A DNA stretch of 32,539 nt from Comamonadaceae bacterium (GTDB lineage: Bacteria; Pseudomonadota; Gammaproteobacteria; Burkholderiales; Burkholderiaceae_C): the NCBI GenBank assembly GCA_947485165.1, contig CANKRG010000024.1, forward strand, positions 1 through 32,539, read 5' to 3'. Position numbers and translations under genes: made by a program. Every line of letters begins with the position of its first letter. Position 1 is the stretch's first letter. This document shows positions 18,665-27,881 of the stretch, piece by piece. The notes under the pieces are model-generated. The model saw only the letters and a list, made by a program, of their open reading frames with translations, was not told where the DNA came from and did not search any database.

Positions 18665-19777
18665 TTATTTCAAATCGTCGGCCAGAACCTTGAGAATATT
18701 TTGCGTATCTTTGGCTGGTGCTGCGCCACCCGTTGCGTTTTGCACGCTGACTGTGGTTTGTGCAGCGTTGTTAGTCTTAACCAAAATGCGGTATTTCAAA
18801 ACAGGTGTGTTGGCATCGTTGCTGAGATTGAGAATCTTCGCGAAAAAGCCTGGCTCTTTTTTGTCGGGGTTCAACGCCACATAGCGCACAAAGTAAATGC
18901 CTTGCGTACGGTCGCGGTCTTCCACAGTGAAGCCGGTGCGGTCCAATGCCAAGCCGACACGGCGCCAAGCACGGTCAAAAGTTTCGTTTACTTGCACCAC
19001 GCTTTGGCCGTTTTCAGTCACGATTTTAGAGGTTTGAACCGCAGGCGCAGCAGTAGCCACCTTTTTGGATTGCTCTTCAGTCACACCCATTTTCACCATC
19101 ATGCGGCGCAAAAATTCAACCTCTAATTCTGGATCTGGCGCACGCGGCTCCCACACGGTGGTGCCCGAACTACCGGAGGCATATTTTTCAACCATGCCGC
19201 GATGGCTGACATAGATTTCAGTCGCGCCAGCGCTGTTCAACTCTATGCGGGTACGGAACTTGTCGCGCTCGCCGGTCGAGTAAATCGAATCGAGCAGTTT
19301 GCCCAAGCTGGCACGAATGAAGTCTTGCGGCAACTTGGCGCGGTTTTCAGCCCAGTCGGTCTCAATGATGCCCAAGCTTTGCTCGTCGGTGGCGAGCAAA
19401 AAGCCGTTGTCTGTCCAAAAATCACGCAAGACAGGAAAAACTTTGTCAGGAGCGCGCTTGACGACTAACCAACGCTGGTTGCCTGCGCGTTCAATGCTCA
19501 CATCGCCCACGGTTAAAGGCGCAGTGGCGGTTGCGGTCTGCGTCGATTTACCCGCTTCAAACCCACTGGCAGAGTTGCTGTTGCCGGGCAGTTGGTAGCG
19601 GTTGTCACGGCTGAGTTGAACCAAGTCGGGTGGAATTTCTAGTGAATTTCCTTTTTGAACGCTTTTGTAATTGATTTTGTCTTCCTCTATCACAGCACAA
19701 GCGCCCAAGCCAAAAGCGCAAAGCACAACCAAGCTGATGGTGCGCTGCAAAGTGTTCAATTTTAGGTTTCGGTTCAC
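18665..19777 (-). CDS. bamC: outer membrane protein assembly factor BamC (lipoprotein)
   Basis: BamC is a lipoprotein of the BAM complex that inserts beta-barrels into the outer membrane. I place the start at the GTG 19777-19775, which has AAGGA at good spacing upstream. An ATG 30 bp earlier (19807) lacks one. This gives 370 residues with a signal peptide (RNLKLNTLQR then a hydrophobic core) and the lipobox LGAC. Mature residues after the Cys, such as YKSVQKGNSLEIPPDL, match the BamC N-terminal loop that contacts BamD. Two helix-grip domains follow (around 100-200 and 260-350). It follows dapA by about 60 bp, as in many proteobacteria. Confidence 0.88.
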   Translation of the reverse strand: MNRNLKLNTLQRTISLVVLCAFGLGACAVIEEDKINYKSVQKGNSLEIPPDLVQLSRDNRYQLPGNSNSASGFEAGKSTQTATATAPLTVGDVSIERAGNQRWLVVKRAPDKVFPVLRDFWTDNGFLLATDEQSLGIIETDWAENRAKLPQDFIRASLGKLLDSIYSTGERDKFRTRIELNSAGATEIYVSHRGMVEKYASGSSGTTVWEPRAPDPELEVEFLRRMMVKMGVTEEQSKKVATAAPAVQTSKIVTENGQSVVQVNETFDRAWRRVGLALDRTGFTVEDRDRTQGIYFVRYVALNPDKKEPGFFAKILNLSNDANTPVLKYRILVKTNNAAQTTVSVQNATGGAAPAKDTQNILKVLADDLK

Positions 19778-19839
19778 TCTTAAATCCTTCAAAATAATTT
19801 CGATCATGCTGCTATTGAGGGCAATATTTAAGCCACTCT

Positions 19840-20781
19840 TCAAGCCAATAATCCAGCTTCCCGCATGGCAGCTTCTAGGGCGGGTTGACTGGCAGCAGTT
19901 AATTCTGTCAGCGGCAGGCGAATCGCTGGACCGCACAAACCCAAACGCTTCATCGCCCACTTCACTGCAATCGGGTTGCCTTCCAGACCCATGGCTTTGT
20001 GCAGGCTCAGTAGTTTGAATTGAATCGCCATCGCTGTTTTGATATCACCCGCCACAGCAGCCACGCACAGCTCATGCAAGAGCTTGGGCGCAATGTTTGC
20101 CGTCACGCTGATATTTCCTTGGCCGCCGCACAGCATCATCGCCACTGCGGTTGGGTCGTCGCCTGAGTAGATGGCGAAATCTTTGTTTAGTTCCGCTTTC
20201 AAGGCTTGCGCGCCTTTGATCAGCCACTGCGCTTTGTCAATGTTGCCGCTGGCTTCTTTGATGCCCACAATACCGTCCACGTGCGCTAAACGCAGGGTCG
20301 TTTCGACTGACATATCTGCCACAGTACGGCCAGGTACGTTGTACAACACCATAGGCAGCGCGACGGCTTCAGCAATCGCTTTAAAATGCAGATATTGGCC
20401 TTCTTGCGTAGGGCGGTTGTAGTAGGGCACGACTTGCAACTGACAGTCTGCACCGACTTCTTTGGCGTATTTGGCCAATTCAATAGCTTCAACGGTCGAA
20501 TTTGCCCCGCAGCCGGCCATGATAGGCACGTGTTTACCGCCGCGAACTTGCGGATTTGCCGCTGCATAACGCTTAGATTCTTCGACCGACACACGGATGA
20601 TTTCGCAGTGCTCTTGCAAGTTGACAGTGGGCGATTCGCCCGTGGTGCCGACCACGCCGATGCAGTCCGTGCCTTCGGTGATGTGCCAATCGATCAGCTT
20701 ACGCAGCGCAGGGTAGTCCACGCTGCCGTCTAAATTCATGGGGGTTGCAAGGGCAACGATGCTTCCTGTGATGGGTGTCAT
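19840..20781 (-). CDS. dapA: 4-hydroxy-tetrahydrodipicolinate synthase DapA
   Basis: DapA condenses pyruvate and aspartate semialdehyde, the first committed step to diaminopimelate and lysine. The 313-residue protein has the Schiff-base Lys175 ([11 protein letters not shown]), Tyr147 (VLYNVPGR), Thr46-Thr47 in GTTGES and Arg152. It is about 20 residues longer than E. coli DapA, partly through the stretch [14 protein letters not shown] (residues 71-84) before the VPIMAGCG strand. It heads the leftward dapA-bamC-MBL group. Confidence 0.95.
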   Translation of the reverse strand: MTPITGSIVALATPMNLDGSVDYPALRKLIDWHITEGTDCIGVVGTTGESPTVNLQEHCEIIRVSVEESKRYAAANPQVRGGKHVPIMAGCGANSTVEAIELAKYAKEVGADCQLQVVPYYNRPTQEGQYLHFKAIAEAVALPMVLYNVPGRTVADMSVETTLRLAHVDGIVGIKEASGNIDKAQWLIKGAQALKAELNKDFAIYSGDDPTAVAMMLCGGQGNISVTANIAPKLLHELCVAAVAGDIKTAMAIQFKLLSLHKAMGLEGNPIAVKWAMKRLGLCGPAIRLPLTELTAASQPALEAAMREAGLLA

Positions 20782-20879
20782 AAGGGGTTGAGTAAAAGTG
20801 AAATTTAATCTGCTAATACCGCATTCTACCTAGAGAATTCGGCTGTAAAAGCAAAGCTGAAGGAAAGCTACAAGGGCTG

Positions 20880-21017
20880 CTAAAAACACAGCCAAATCTG
20901 ATTCGCCAGTTCAACCATAAATTCCGGCCGAATATAAGCCATGAACACAGCGCCCAAAGCAACGGCGACCGTCACCCAAATGAGCAGTCGTTTCGTGGTT
21001 TGGTTTAACTGTGGCAT
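20880..21017 (-). CDS. 45-residue single-helix membrane peptide
   Basis: The minus strand encodes 45 residues from the ATG at 21017-21015 to a TAG at 20882-20880. A basic N-terminus (PQLNQTTKRLL) is followed by a hydrophobic helix (IWVTVAVALGAVFMAYI), then RPEFMVELANQIWLCF. I recall small proteins ending in a similar LANQ-W-CF motif in Comamonadaceae, which supports a real gene. It starts 15 bp after the MFS transporter stop on the same strand, so it may be co-transcribed and associated with that protein. Only a weak ribosome site (AAGAA) is seen. Confidence 0.65.
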   Translation of the reverse strand: MPQLNQTTKRLLIWVTVAVALGAVFMAYIRPEFMVELANQIWLCF

Positions 21018-21032
21018 GGTTTCTTGGCAATA

Positions 21033-22262
21033 TCAAGCTGGTTTCAGCTGAGACCGAGGTACGGCCGATTCTTTCACCGGTAAATTAATCAACCCGCCAA
21101 ATACACCCAGCGCGACGATGATGTACCACATCACGTCGTAGCTCTTATTCGCATCAAAGATCACCGCGCCCATCCACGCGCCTAAAAACGAACCAATTTG
21201 GTGGCTGAAAAACACGAAGCCGCTGAGCATGGACAAATGCTGGATGCCGAATATCTGCGCCACCAGTGCGTTGGTCGGTGGTACTGTTGATAACCATAAT
21301 AATCCCATGACGCTGGCAAATATATAGACGCTCAGCGGTGTTAGAGGCGCGAGTATGAAGATAGCGACTGAAACGGCTCTGGCAAAGTAGATAAAAGATA
21401 GTATTTTGCGCTTCGCCAGTCTTTGCCCTAACGAGCCGGCAATATAAGTGCCAAACACATTGAACAAGCCAATCAACGCCAAGGCGTAACTGGCCACCTG
21501 GGGTGACAGGCCTTTGTCTTTCAAATAACTGGGCAAATGCACACCAATGAAAACGACTTGGAAGCCGCAGACAAAGTAGCCCGCCATCAACAGCTGAAAA
21601 CTGGGGTATTTGAAAGCTTCTCGCAAGGCTTCCAGTATCGTTTGGTCACGTTTGGCAGGTACGGAGCCGTTACTAAAAGCGTGTTCACGTAACCCGAGCG
21701 ACAGCGGAATCATCAACAGCGTGGCAAAACCCAGCATCACCAGTGCTTGCTGCCAGCCAAAGCTGCTGATCAAAAAGCCCTCGGTCGGCACCATCAAAAA
21801 CTGCCCAAACGAGCCTGCCGCCGCCGCCACGCCCATTGCCCAGCTGCGCTTTTCAGCAGGAACGTTGCGGCCTATCACGCCATAGATCACCGCGTAAGTC
21901 GTACCCGCTTGTGCCGCACCAATCAGCACGCCGGCAGACAGCGCAAAAAGAAACGGCGTGGCCGCATATGCCATGCCAAACAGTCCCACGGCATATAAAA
22001 GCGCACCGCCAATGATGACTTTGAACGCCCCAAATTTGTCAGCCAGCATGCCAGCCGCGATACCAGTGATGCCCCAAGAGAGATTTTGAATCGCGATGGC
22101 GAAGGCGAAATTTTCGCGCGTCCAGCCATACTGCGCCGTGATAGGCTGCAACCACAGCCCAAAACCGTGGCGAATACCCATGGCCAGCGTCACGATGGCG
22201 GCGCCGCAGATGAGCACTTGTGACAGGCTAAGAGGCTTGTGTATTTGTTGTGATGTCGTCAT
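21033..22262 (-). CDS. major facilitator superfamily transporter
   Basis: The 409-residue protein has about 12 hydrophobic helices in two halves joined by a charged loop near residues 200-220 (REHAFSNGSVPAKRDQ). Conserved MFS features include the ADKFGAFKV loop between helices 2 and 3. The N-terminal segment GIRHGFGLWLQPIT with GWTRENFAFA resembles monocarboxylate/OFA-type transporters. The substrate cannot be told from sequence. It is leftward; the 45-residue peptide follows immediately, then dapA after about 100 bp. Confidence 0.85.
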   Translation of the reverse strand: MTTSQQIHKPLSLSQVLICGAAIVTLAMGIRHGFGLWLQPITAQYGWTRENFAFAIAIQNLSWGITGIAAGMLADKFGAFKVIIGGALLYAVGLFGMAYAATPFLFALSAGVLIGAAQAGTTYAVIYGVIGRNVPAEKRSWAMGVAAAAGSFGQFLMVPTEGFLISSFGWQQALVMLGFATLLMIPLSLGLREHAFSNGSVPAKRDQTILEALREAFKYPSFQLLMAGYFVCGFQVVFIGVHLPSYLKDKGLSPQVASYALALIGLFNVFGTYIAGSLGQRLAKRKILSFIYFARAVSVAIFILAPLTPLSVYIFASVMGLLWLSTVPPTNALVAQIFGIQHLSMLSGFVFFSHQIGSFLGAWMGAVIFDANKSYDVMWYIIVALGVFGGLINLPVKESAVPRSQLKPA

Positions 22263-22366
22263 ATGGCTTGAGTTTAGCCAAGTTCGTCATCAATTGCTGT
22301 CGCATGCGAACTAAGCCTCTAAATCCGCGGTACTGATTATTCGTACAGTAAACATTTGCAACCGTC

Positions 22367-22372
22367 TACAAT
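22367..22372 (+). promoter_or_regulatory. candidate -10 element placing parE transcription start next to its ATG
   Basis: TACAAT lies 8 bp before the parE ATG and no Shine-Dalgarno is visible between them, which would fit a leaderless mRNA. The -35 region is weak (CGTACA at 22342-22347, 19-bp spacing), so this is only a suggestion. Confidence 0.3.
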
Positions 22373-22380
22373 GCAACGCT

Positions 22381-24369
22381 ATGGCAACGAAACCCGCATC
22401 ATCTTCATCTACCCCTGCTGAATATTCCGAAAGCTCGATCCGCGTCTTGAAAGGCCTAGAGCCTGTCAAACAACGCCCTGGCATGTACACGCGCACCGAC
22501 AACCCGCTGCATGTTATCCAAGAGGTGTTGGACAACTCGGCCGACGAGGCGCTAGCAGGGCATGGCAAAAAGATCAAGGTGACATTGCACAGCGATGGTT
22601 CGGTCAGTATTGAAGACGACGGCCGAGGCATCCCGTTTGGCATGCATCCGACGGAAAACGCGCCTGTGATTGAGCTGGTGTTCACCCAGCTGCATGCGGG
22701 CGGTAAGTTTGATAAGGGCAAAGGCGGCGCTTACAGCTTCTCGGGCGGTTTGCATGGCGTGGGCGTGAGTGTGACCAATGCGTTGGCAAAACGTTTGGAA
22801 GCTATCAGCTACCGCGAAGGCTCAGTTGCCAAGCTCGTTTTTGCAGCGGGTGATGTGGTCGAGCCTTTGGAAATACGCAAAACTGCAGATGGTGACCGTA
22901 AAACCGGCACGACAGTACGGGTCTGGATTGACCCCAAATACTTCGAAACCGCCGTCTTGCCGATGGCTGAGCTGATGCATTTGCTGCGCAGCAAAGCCGT
23001 GCTGATGCCCGGCGTGACGGTCACACTCGTCAACGAAAAAACCAGGGAGTCCCAAACCTGGCAATACAAAGGAGGTTTGCGCGACTATTTGATGCAAACG
23101 CTGAACGCAGACCCCGTGATTCCGTTGTTTGAAGAAGAAGGCTTTGCCGATGCGGCCAGTGAAAGCTTTGCCGAGGGCGAGGGCGCGCAGTGGTGCGTGG
23201 CCTTCACTGAAGACGGTGCGCCGGTGCGTGAAAGTTATGTCAATTTGATCCCCACCAGCGCCGGTGGCACGCACGAAAGCGGGCTGCGTGATGGTTTGTT
23301 CACAGCGGTGAAAAGCTTTATCGACCTGCACAGTTTGCTGCCCAAAGGCGTGAAGCTGATGCCAGAAGACGTCTTCGCCCGCGCCAGCTATGTGCTGTCC
23401 GCCAAGGTGCTAGACCCGCAGTTTCAGGGGCAGATCAAAGAGCGGCTGAATTCGCGTGATGCGGTGCGCTTAGTCTCAGGTTTTGTGCGTCCTTCTTTAG
23501 AGCTGTGGCTGAACCACCATGTCGATTACGGCAAAAAATTGGCTGAATTGGCCATCAAAGCCGCGCAAACGCGCCAAAAAGCGGGTCAAAAAGTCGAAAA
23601 ACGCAAAGGTTCGGGTGTGGCGGTGCTGCCAGGCAAGCTGACCGATTGCGAAAGCCGAGACATTTTGTTCAACGAGGTGTTTTTGGTTGAAGGAGACTCC
23701 GCTGGCGGCAGCGCCAAAATGGGGCGCAATAAAGAAAACCAAGCGATTTTGCCGCTGCGGGGCAAGATTTTGAACACCTGGGAGGTCGAGCGCGACCGCT
23801 TGTTTGCCAATACCGAGATCCACGACATCTCCGTCGCCATTGGTGTGGACCCGCATGGACCTAATGATTCGCCTGATTTAACCGGTTTGCGCTACGGTAA
23901 AGTCTGCATTTTGAGCGATGCGGACGTTGACGGCTCGCACATTCAGGTGCTATTGTTGACCCTGTTTTTCCGCCATTTCCCCAAATTGATAGAAACGGGT
24001 CATATCTTCGTGGCGCGGCCACCGCTTTTCAGGGTTGATGCGCCCGCGCGGGGGAAAAAACCGGCTTCTAAGGTCTATGCCTTGGATGCCGGCGAGTTAG
24101 AGGCGATTTTGGATAAACTGCGCAAAGATAATGTGAAAGAGGGCAGCTGGGCGATCAGCCGCTTCAAAGGATTGGGCGAGATGAATGCCGAGCAGCTGTG
24201 GGACACCACGCTGAACCCCGACACGCGACGTTTGCTGCCCGTTGAACTGGGTAAGATGAATTTCAAGGAGACCGAAGACTTGATCACCAAGTTGATGGGA
24301 AAAGGCGAAGCCTCCAGCCGGCGCGAGCTGATGGAGCTGCACGGCGATTCGGTGGAAGTAGATATTTAA
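22381..24369 (+). CDS. parE: DNA topoisomerase IV subunit B ParE
   Basis: ParE supplies the ATPase of topoisomerase IV, which decatenates chromosomes. The 662-residue length suits ParE rather than the longer GyrB of Gram-negatives. Visible features: the GHKL ATPase motifs EVLDNSADEA, DDGRGIPFGMHP and GGLHGVGVSV; the transducer domain; and the TOPRIM domain with LVEGDSAGGSA and the metal-binding DADVDGSHI. The C-terminus holds SRFKGLGEMNAEQLWDTT. parC follows 1 kb later with a transglycosylase gene between them. Confidence 0.95.
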   Translation: MATKPASSSSTPAEYSESSIRVLKGLEPVKQRPGMYTRTDNPLHVIQEVLDNSADEALAGHGKKIKVTLHSDGSVSIEDDGRGIPFGMHPTENAPVIELVFTQLHAGGKFDKGKGGAYSFSGGLHGVGVSVTNALAKRLEAISYREGSVAKLVFAAGDVVEPLEIRKTADGDRKTGTTVRVWIDPKYFETAVLPMAELMHLLRSKAVLMPGVTVTLVNEKTRESQTWQYKGGLRDYLMQTLNADPVIPLFEEEGFADAASESFAEGEGAQWCVAFTEDGAPVRESYVNLIPTSAGGTHESGLRDGLFTAVKSFIDLHSLLPKGVKLMPEDVFARASYVLSAKVLDPQFQGQIKERLNSRDAVRLVSGFVRPSLELWLNHHVDYGKKLAELAIKAAQTRQKAGQKVEKRKGSGVAVLPGKLTDCESRDILFNEVFLVEGDSAGGSAKMGRNKENQAILPLRGKILNTWEVERDRLFANTEIHDISVAIGVDPHGPNDSPDLTGLRYGKVCILSDADVDGSHIQVLLLTLFFRHFPKLIETGHIFVARPPLFRVDAPARGKKPASKVYALDAGELEAILDKLRKDNVKEGSWAISRFKGLGEMNAEQLWDTTLNPDTRRLLPVELGKMNFKETEDLITKLMGKGEASSRRELMELHGDSVEVDI

Positions 24370-24374
24370 ACCAT

Positions 24375-25310
24375 ATGATGGCAGCTGCTATTTTTAATAA
24401 AATTGCTAAATTTATAGGTAAATTACGACTCAAGGCGGCGTATTTATTACCTATTCTGCTATTATTTTCGCAGCAATCCGCGCGTGCGGATGTGTATGGA
24501 TTCATTGACGAAAAAGGCGTGGCGCATTTCGCCGCTGAACGGGTGGATGCACGCTATGAGTTGTTTTTCAAAGGCGGCGAAAGTTTTGATACACAGCAGG
24601 GCTTGGCGTCAAAAAATGCGGCAAAAAACACAACGAATGGTGGCTTAAAGAGCGTTTCAAATGGCAGTTCAGTGCCCGAAAGCGCCGCCAGCCTAGCCGC
24701 CAAAGACAAGGCCAATTCCAAAATTCAAGCGTATTTTGATGTGTCGCCCAGCTTCAAAGCGGTGCGCCACCACATGCGTGATGCGGCAAAAACACACCGC
24801 ATTGATTTTGAGCTGTTGCAGGCGCTCATCGTCGCAGAATCGGGTTTTGACCCACTGGCCGTCTCGCCCAAAGGTGCGATTGGCTTGATGCAGCTGATGC
24901 CAGACACCGCTAAACGCGTTGGCGTGAATGCCGACAAAAAAAATAGCGTGGAGCAAAAACTGCGCGACCCGAAAACCAATATCAACGCGGGCGCCAAGTA
25001 TTTGCGTATGTTGATCAATATGTTTCCGGGTCAAATGGAGTTGGCCATTGCGTCTTACAACGCGGGTGAGGGCGCTGTTCAAAAATACGGCAACAAAATT
25101 CCGCCTTACAAAGAAACGCAGAACTATGTCAAAACCGTGGTTCAAACTTACTTGGCGCTCAAACCGCCCGTTGTTATCGCCAGCCTAGAAAACGCTGCCG
25201 AAACAGTCAGCACACCAAACCGCGTCCGTATGCAGATGGGGGGCGCAGTAGGCAGAGGCAATATGGTTGCACCCATGGCAACTGCCGATTCAGCGACGGT
25301 TCAAAATTAA
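24375..25310 (+). CDS. lytic transglycosylase (SLT domain) with N-terminal DUF4124-like segment
   Basis: The 311-residue protein has a signal peptide (about residues 1-38, likely cut after SARA). A DUF4124-like segment follows (DVYGFIDEKGVAHFA), then a linker and a lysozyme-like SLT domain from about residue 120. The catalytic Glu155 is in IVAESGFDP, followed by GAIGLMQLMPDTA and the ASYNAGEGAV motif. Such enzymes cleave peptidoglycan glycan strands in the periplasm. The first 30 codons are AT-rich and derived in part from a GCTA repeat patch, forming the hydrophobic signal core. A second Met at codon 2 is an equally likely start. It starts 5 bp after the parE stop. Confidence 0.88.
   Translation: MMAAAIFNKIAKFIGKLRLKAAYLLPILLLFSQQSARADVYGFIDEKGVAHFAAERVDARYELFFKGGESFDTQQGLASKNAAKNTTNGGLKSVSNGSSVPESAASLAAKDKANSKIQAYFDVSPSFKAVRHHMRDAAKTHRIDFELLQALIVAESGFDPLAVSPKGAIGLMQLMPDTAKRVGVNADKKNSVEQKLRDPKTNINAGAKYLRMLINMFPGQMELAIASYNAGEGAVQKYGNKIPPYKETQNYVKTVVQTYLALKPPVVIASLENAAETVSTPNRVRMQMGGAVGRGNMVAPMATADSATVQN
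24458..24474. repeat. GCTA-N9-CAGC repeat, one-mismatch copy 6 (inside the transglycosylase signal peptide)
   Basis: The sequence is GCTA, TTATTTTCG, CAGC. It is read in the phase CTG CTA TTA TTT TCG CAG, the only phase in which an intact TAGC would give a TAG stop. Here that T is C, so the frame stays open. A related GCTATTTTTAATAAAATTGC lies at about 24390. Confidence 0.5.
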
Positions 25311-25370
25311 GTAAAAATCAAGCATCATCACAACATCGCTTCAGCACAACATACTCAGTTTTACAGTTTC

Positions 25371-27764
25371 ATGACCGCCCCCACCCAACTTGACTTGACC
25401 TCCATTAAACCTCCTGAACCCCCACACTCAACTGGCTTAGCTGTTGAATCCGGTGCTGATGATGAACTCAATCTAGCCACCTACGCCCAGCGCGCCTACC
25501 TTGAATACGCGCTCAGCGTCGTCAAAGGCCGCGCTTTGCCCGATGTGTGTGATGGTCAAAAGCCGGTGCAGCGTCGTATTTTGTACGCCATGGCGCGCAT
25601 GGGTTTGGGCTACGGCGGGGCGAACGGCAACGTAGGTGCGAAACCCGTCAAATCTGCCCGCGTGGTGGGTGACGTTTTGGGCAAATACCACCCGCACGGC
25701 GACTCTGCCGCCTACGATGCCATGGTGCGCATGGCGCAAGACTTTTCGCAACGCTACCCACTGGTTGACGGTCAGGGTAATTTTGGCTCACGCGATGGCG
25801 ACGGCGCCGCCGCGATGCGCTACACCGAAGCACGTTTGGCCAAAATCACCAGCTTGCTGATGGACGAAATCGACCTAGGCACGGTAGATTTTGCACCCAA
25901 CTACGACGGCAGTGAAACCGAGCCCAGCCAATTGCCCGCGCGTTTGCCGTTTACCTTGCTCAATGGCGCCAGCGGCATCGCAGTCGGTTTGGCGACGGAA
26001 ATCCCAAGCCACAATTTGCGCGAAATTGCCGATGCATGCGTGGCATTGATCAAAACGCCCAAACTAAGTGACGACGAGCTGTTCGCCATCATCCCAGGCC
26101 CAGATTACCCGGGCGGCGGGCAAATCATCAGCAGCGCTGCCGACATTGCCGACGCTTACCGCACAGGCCGTGGCTCGCTAAAAGTGCGCGCACGCTGGAA
26201 GATTGAAGAATTAGCGCGTGGCCAGTGGCAGTTGGTTGTCACCGAGTTGCCGATTGGCGTGAGCACCCAAAAAGTGCTGGAAGAAATTGAAGAAATCACC
26301 AACCCCAAAGTCAAAATCAGCAAAAAAGCGCTGAGTTTGGAGCAAACCAACCTCAAAGCCAGCGTGCTGGCGGTGTTGGACGTGGTGCGCGATGAGTCCA
26401 ACAAAGACGCGGCTGTGCGCCTTGTTTTCGAGCCCAAAACCAGCAAAATCGAACAGCAAGAGCTGATTACGGCGCTTTTGGCACATACGTCGCTGGAAAC
26501 GTCGTCGTCGATCAACCTCACGATGATTGGCATTGACGGCCGCCCGACATTGAAGTCGCTGCGCCAAATGCTGAGCGAGTGGATTGAGTTCCGCCACCAA
26601 ACCATTGGCAAACGCTCGCAGTACAAGCTGGACAAAGTGCTTGACCGCATTCATATCTTGGAAGGTCGCGCCCTCGTTTTGTTGAACCTCGACGAAGTGA
26701 TCGCGATTATTCGTGAGGCAGACGAACCCAAAGCCGCGCTGATTGCCCGTTTCAATTTGTCAGACCGTCAAGCCGACGATATTTTGGACATTCGCCTGCG
26801 CCAATTGGCGCGTTTAGAAGCCATCAAAATCGAGCAAGAATTGGCTGAATTGCGCACCGAGCAGGGCAAACTAGAAGAGATTTTGGGCAGCCCAGCGGTT
26901 TTGCGCCGCTTGATGATCAAAGAAATCGAGACCGATGCCAAACAGTTTGCCGACGAACGCCGCACGCTGATTCAAACCGAGAAAAAATCCGTCGTCGAGG
27001 TGAAAATCGTTGATGAGCCGGTGACGGTCGTTGTGAGTTCCATGGGTTGGGTTCGCGCACGCACAGCGCATGGGCACGCGGCGTCCAGCTTCGCTTTCAA
27101 AGCGGGCGATGATTTGTACGGCACGTTTGAATGCCGCACAGTTGACACGTTGTTAGCATTCGGTGGCAATGGTCGCGTCTACTCCGTCCCTGTCGCCATG
27201 CTGCCAGGTGCGCGGGGCGATGGTCAGCCGGTGACGACGCTGATTGAATTGGAATCTGGCACAAAATTAGTCCACTACTTCGCAGGCCCAGCCAGCGCTA
27301 GTTTGCTGTTATCAAGTTCTGCGGGTTACGGCTTTTTAGCGACGGTCGAGAGCATGACCTCCCGCCTCAAAGCCGGCAAAGCGTTTGTGACCTGTAACGA
27401 TGGCGAGTCTATGAATCGGCCGTCGCTGTCTACCAACGCCGCCGCCGTGCCACCGTTCGCCGCCACGCACGTGGCTTGCGCCTCCGCTGGTGGTCGCATA
27501 TTAACTTTTGAAATCAACGACTTGAAAGCCATGACCCATGGTGGCAGAGGCTTGATGTTGATTGATTTGGAAGCCAAAGACACCCTAGCCGGCGCAGCGG
27601 CGTACACCCGCAGCATCAACATCAAAGGCATAGGCCGAGGCGGCAAACCCCGCGAAGAAACCCTGGAAATCCGCAGCCTCAACAACGCCCGTGCCGCCCG
27701 CGCCCGCAAAGGCAAAGCCGCAGATTTAGGGTTCAAGCCGACAGATGTGCTGAGAATCGAGTAA
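25371..27764 (+). CDS. parC: DNA topoisomerase IV subunit A ParC
   Basis: ParC is the DNA-cleaving subunit of topoisomerase IV. The 797-residue protein has the winged-helix breakage domain with the quinolone region [14 protein letters not shown] (Ser112, Asp116) and the active-site Tyr151 in [11 protein letters not shown] coiled-coil gate follows (around 430-520), then a C-terminal beta-pinwheel with the degenerate blades expected of ParC ([21 protein letters not shown]). Ser112 is the drug-sensitive residue, and Asp116 replaces the Glu84 of E. coli ParC. A palindromic AT-rich block follows the stop. Confidence 0.95.
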   Translation: MTAPTQLDLTSIKPPEPPHSTGLAVESGADDELNLATYAQRAYLEYALSVVKGRALPDVCDGQKPVQRRILYAMARMGLGYGGANGNVGAKPVKSARVVGDVLGKYHPHGDSAAYDAMVRMAQDFSQRYPLVDGQGNFGSRDGDGAAAMRYTEARLAKITSLLMDEIDLGTVDFAPNYDGSETEPSQLPARLPFTLLNGASGIAVGLATEIPSHNLREIADACVALIKTPKLSDDELFAIIPGPDYPGGGQIISSAADIADAYRTGRGSLKVRARWKIEELARGQWQLVVTELPIGVSTQKVLEEIEEITNPKVKISKKALSLEQTNLKASVLAVLDVVRDESNKDAAVRLVFEPKTSKIEQQELITALLAHTSLETSSSINLTMIGIDGRPTLKSLRQMLSEWIEFRHQTIGKRSQYKLDKVLDRIHILEGRALVLLNLDEVIAIIREADEPKAALIARFNLSDRQADDILDIRLRQLARLEAIKIEQELAELRTEQGKLEEILGSPAVLRRLMIKEIETDAKQFADERRTLIQTEKKSVVEVKIVDEPVTVVVSSMGWVRARTAHGHAASSFAFKAGDDLYGTFECRTVDTLLAFGGNGRVYSVPVAMLPGARGDGQPVTTLIELESGTKLVHYFAGPASASLLLSSSAGYGFLATVESMTSRLKAGKAFVTCNDGESMNRPSLSTNAAAVPPFAATHVACASAGGRILTFEINDLKAMTHGGRGLMLIDLEAKDTLAGAAAYTRSINIKGIGRGGKPREETLEIRSLNNARAARARKGKAADLGFKPTDVLRIE

Positions 27765-27799
27765 CGGGGTTGAATAAGTGCCAATTTCGATCAATTTTC

Positions 27800-27834
27800 G
27801 CAATAAATATGCCTTTATCCGACGTATTTATTGC
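27800..27834. terminator. AT-rich hairpin after parC, possible terminator
   Basis: GCAATAAATA (27800-27809) and TATTTATTGC (27825-27834) form a perfect 10-bp inverted repeat around 15 bp, extendable with one mismatch. It lies 36 bp past the parC stop but has no T run directly after it. The GCTA-N9-TAGC copy lies 8 bp further on. Confidence 0.4.
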
Positions 27835-27841
27835 CTTAGGT

Positions 27842-27858
27842 GCTATTTTATTTATAGC
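27842..27858. repeat. GCTA-N9-TAGC palindromic repeat, copy 7 (intergenic)
   Basis: The sequence is GCTA, TTTTATTTA, TAGC, followed at once by a second short palindrome GCTAA-T-TTAGC (27856-27866). It lies between parC and the 102-residue protein gene. Confidence 0.7.
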
Positions 27859-27881
27859 TAATTTAGCTTGTTAATCAATTT

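Noticed and set aside
26156-26650. 164-codon Ser-rich open frame antisense to parC
   Set aside because: It is a shadow of the ParC coiled-coil region; composition is explained by the sense codons.
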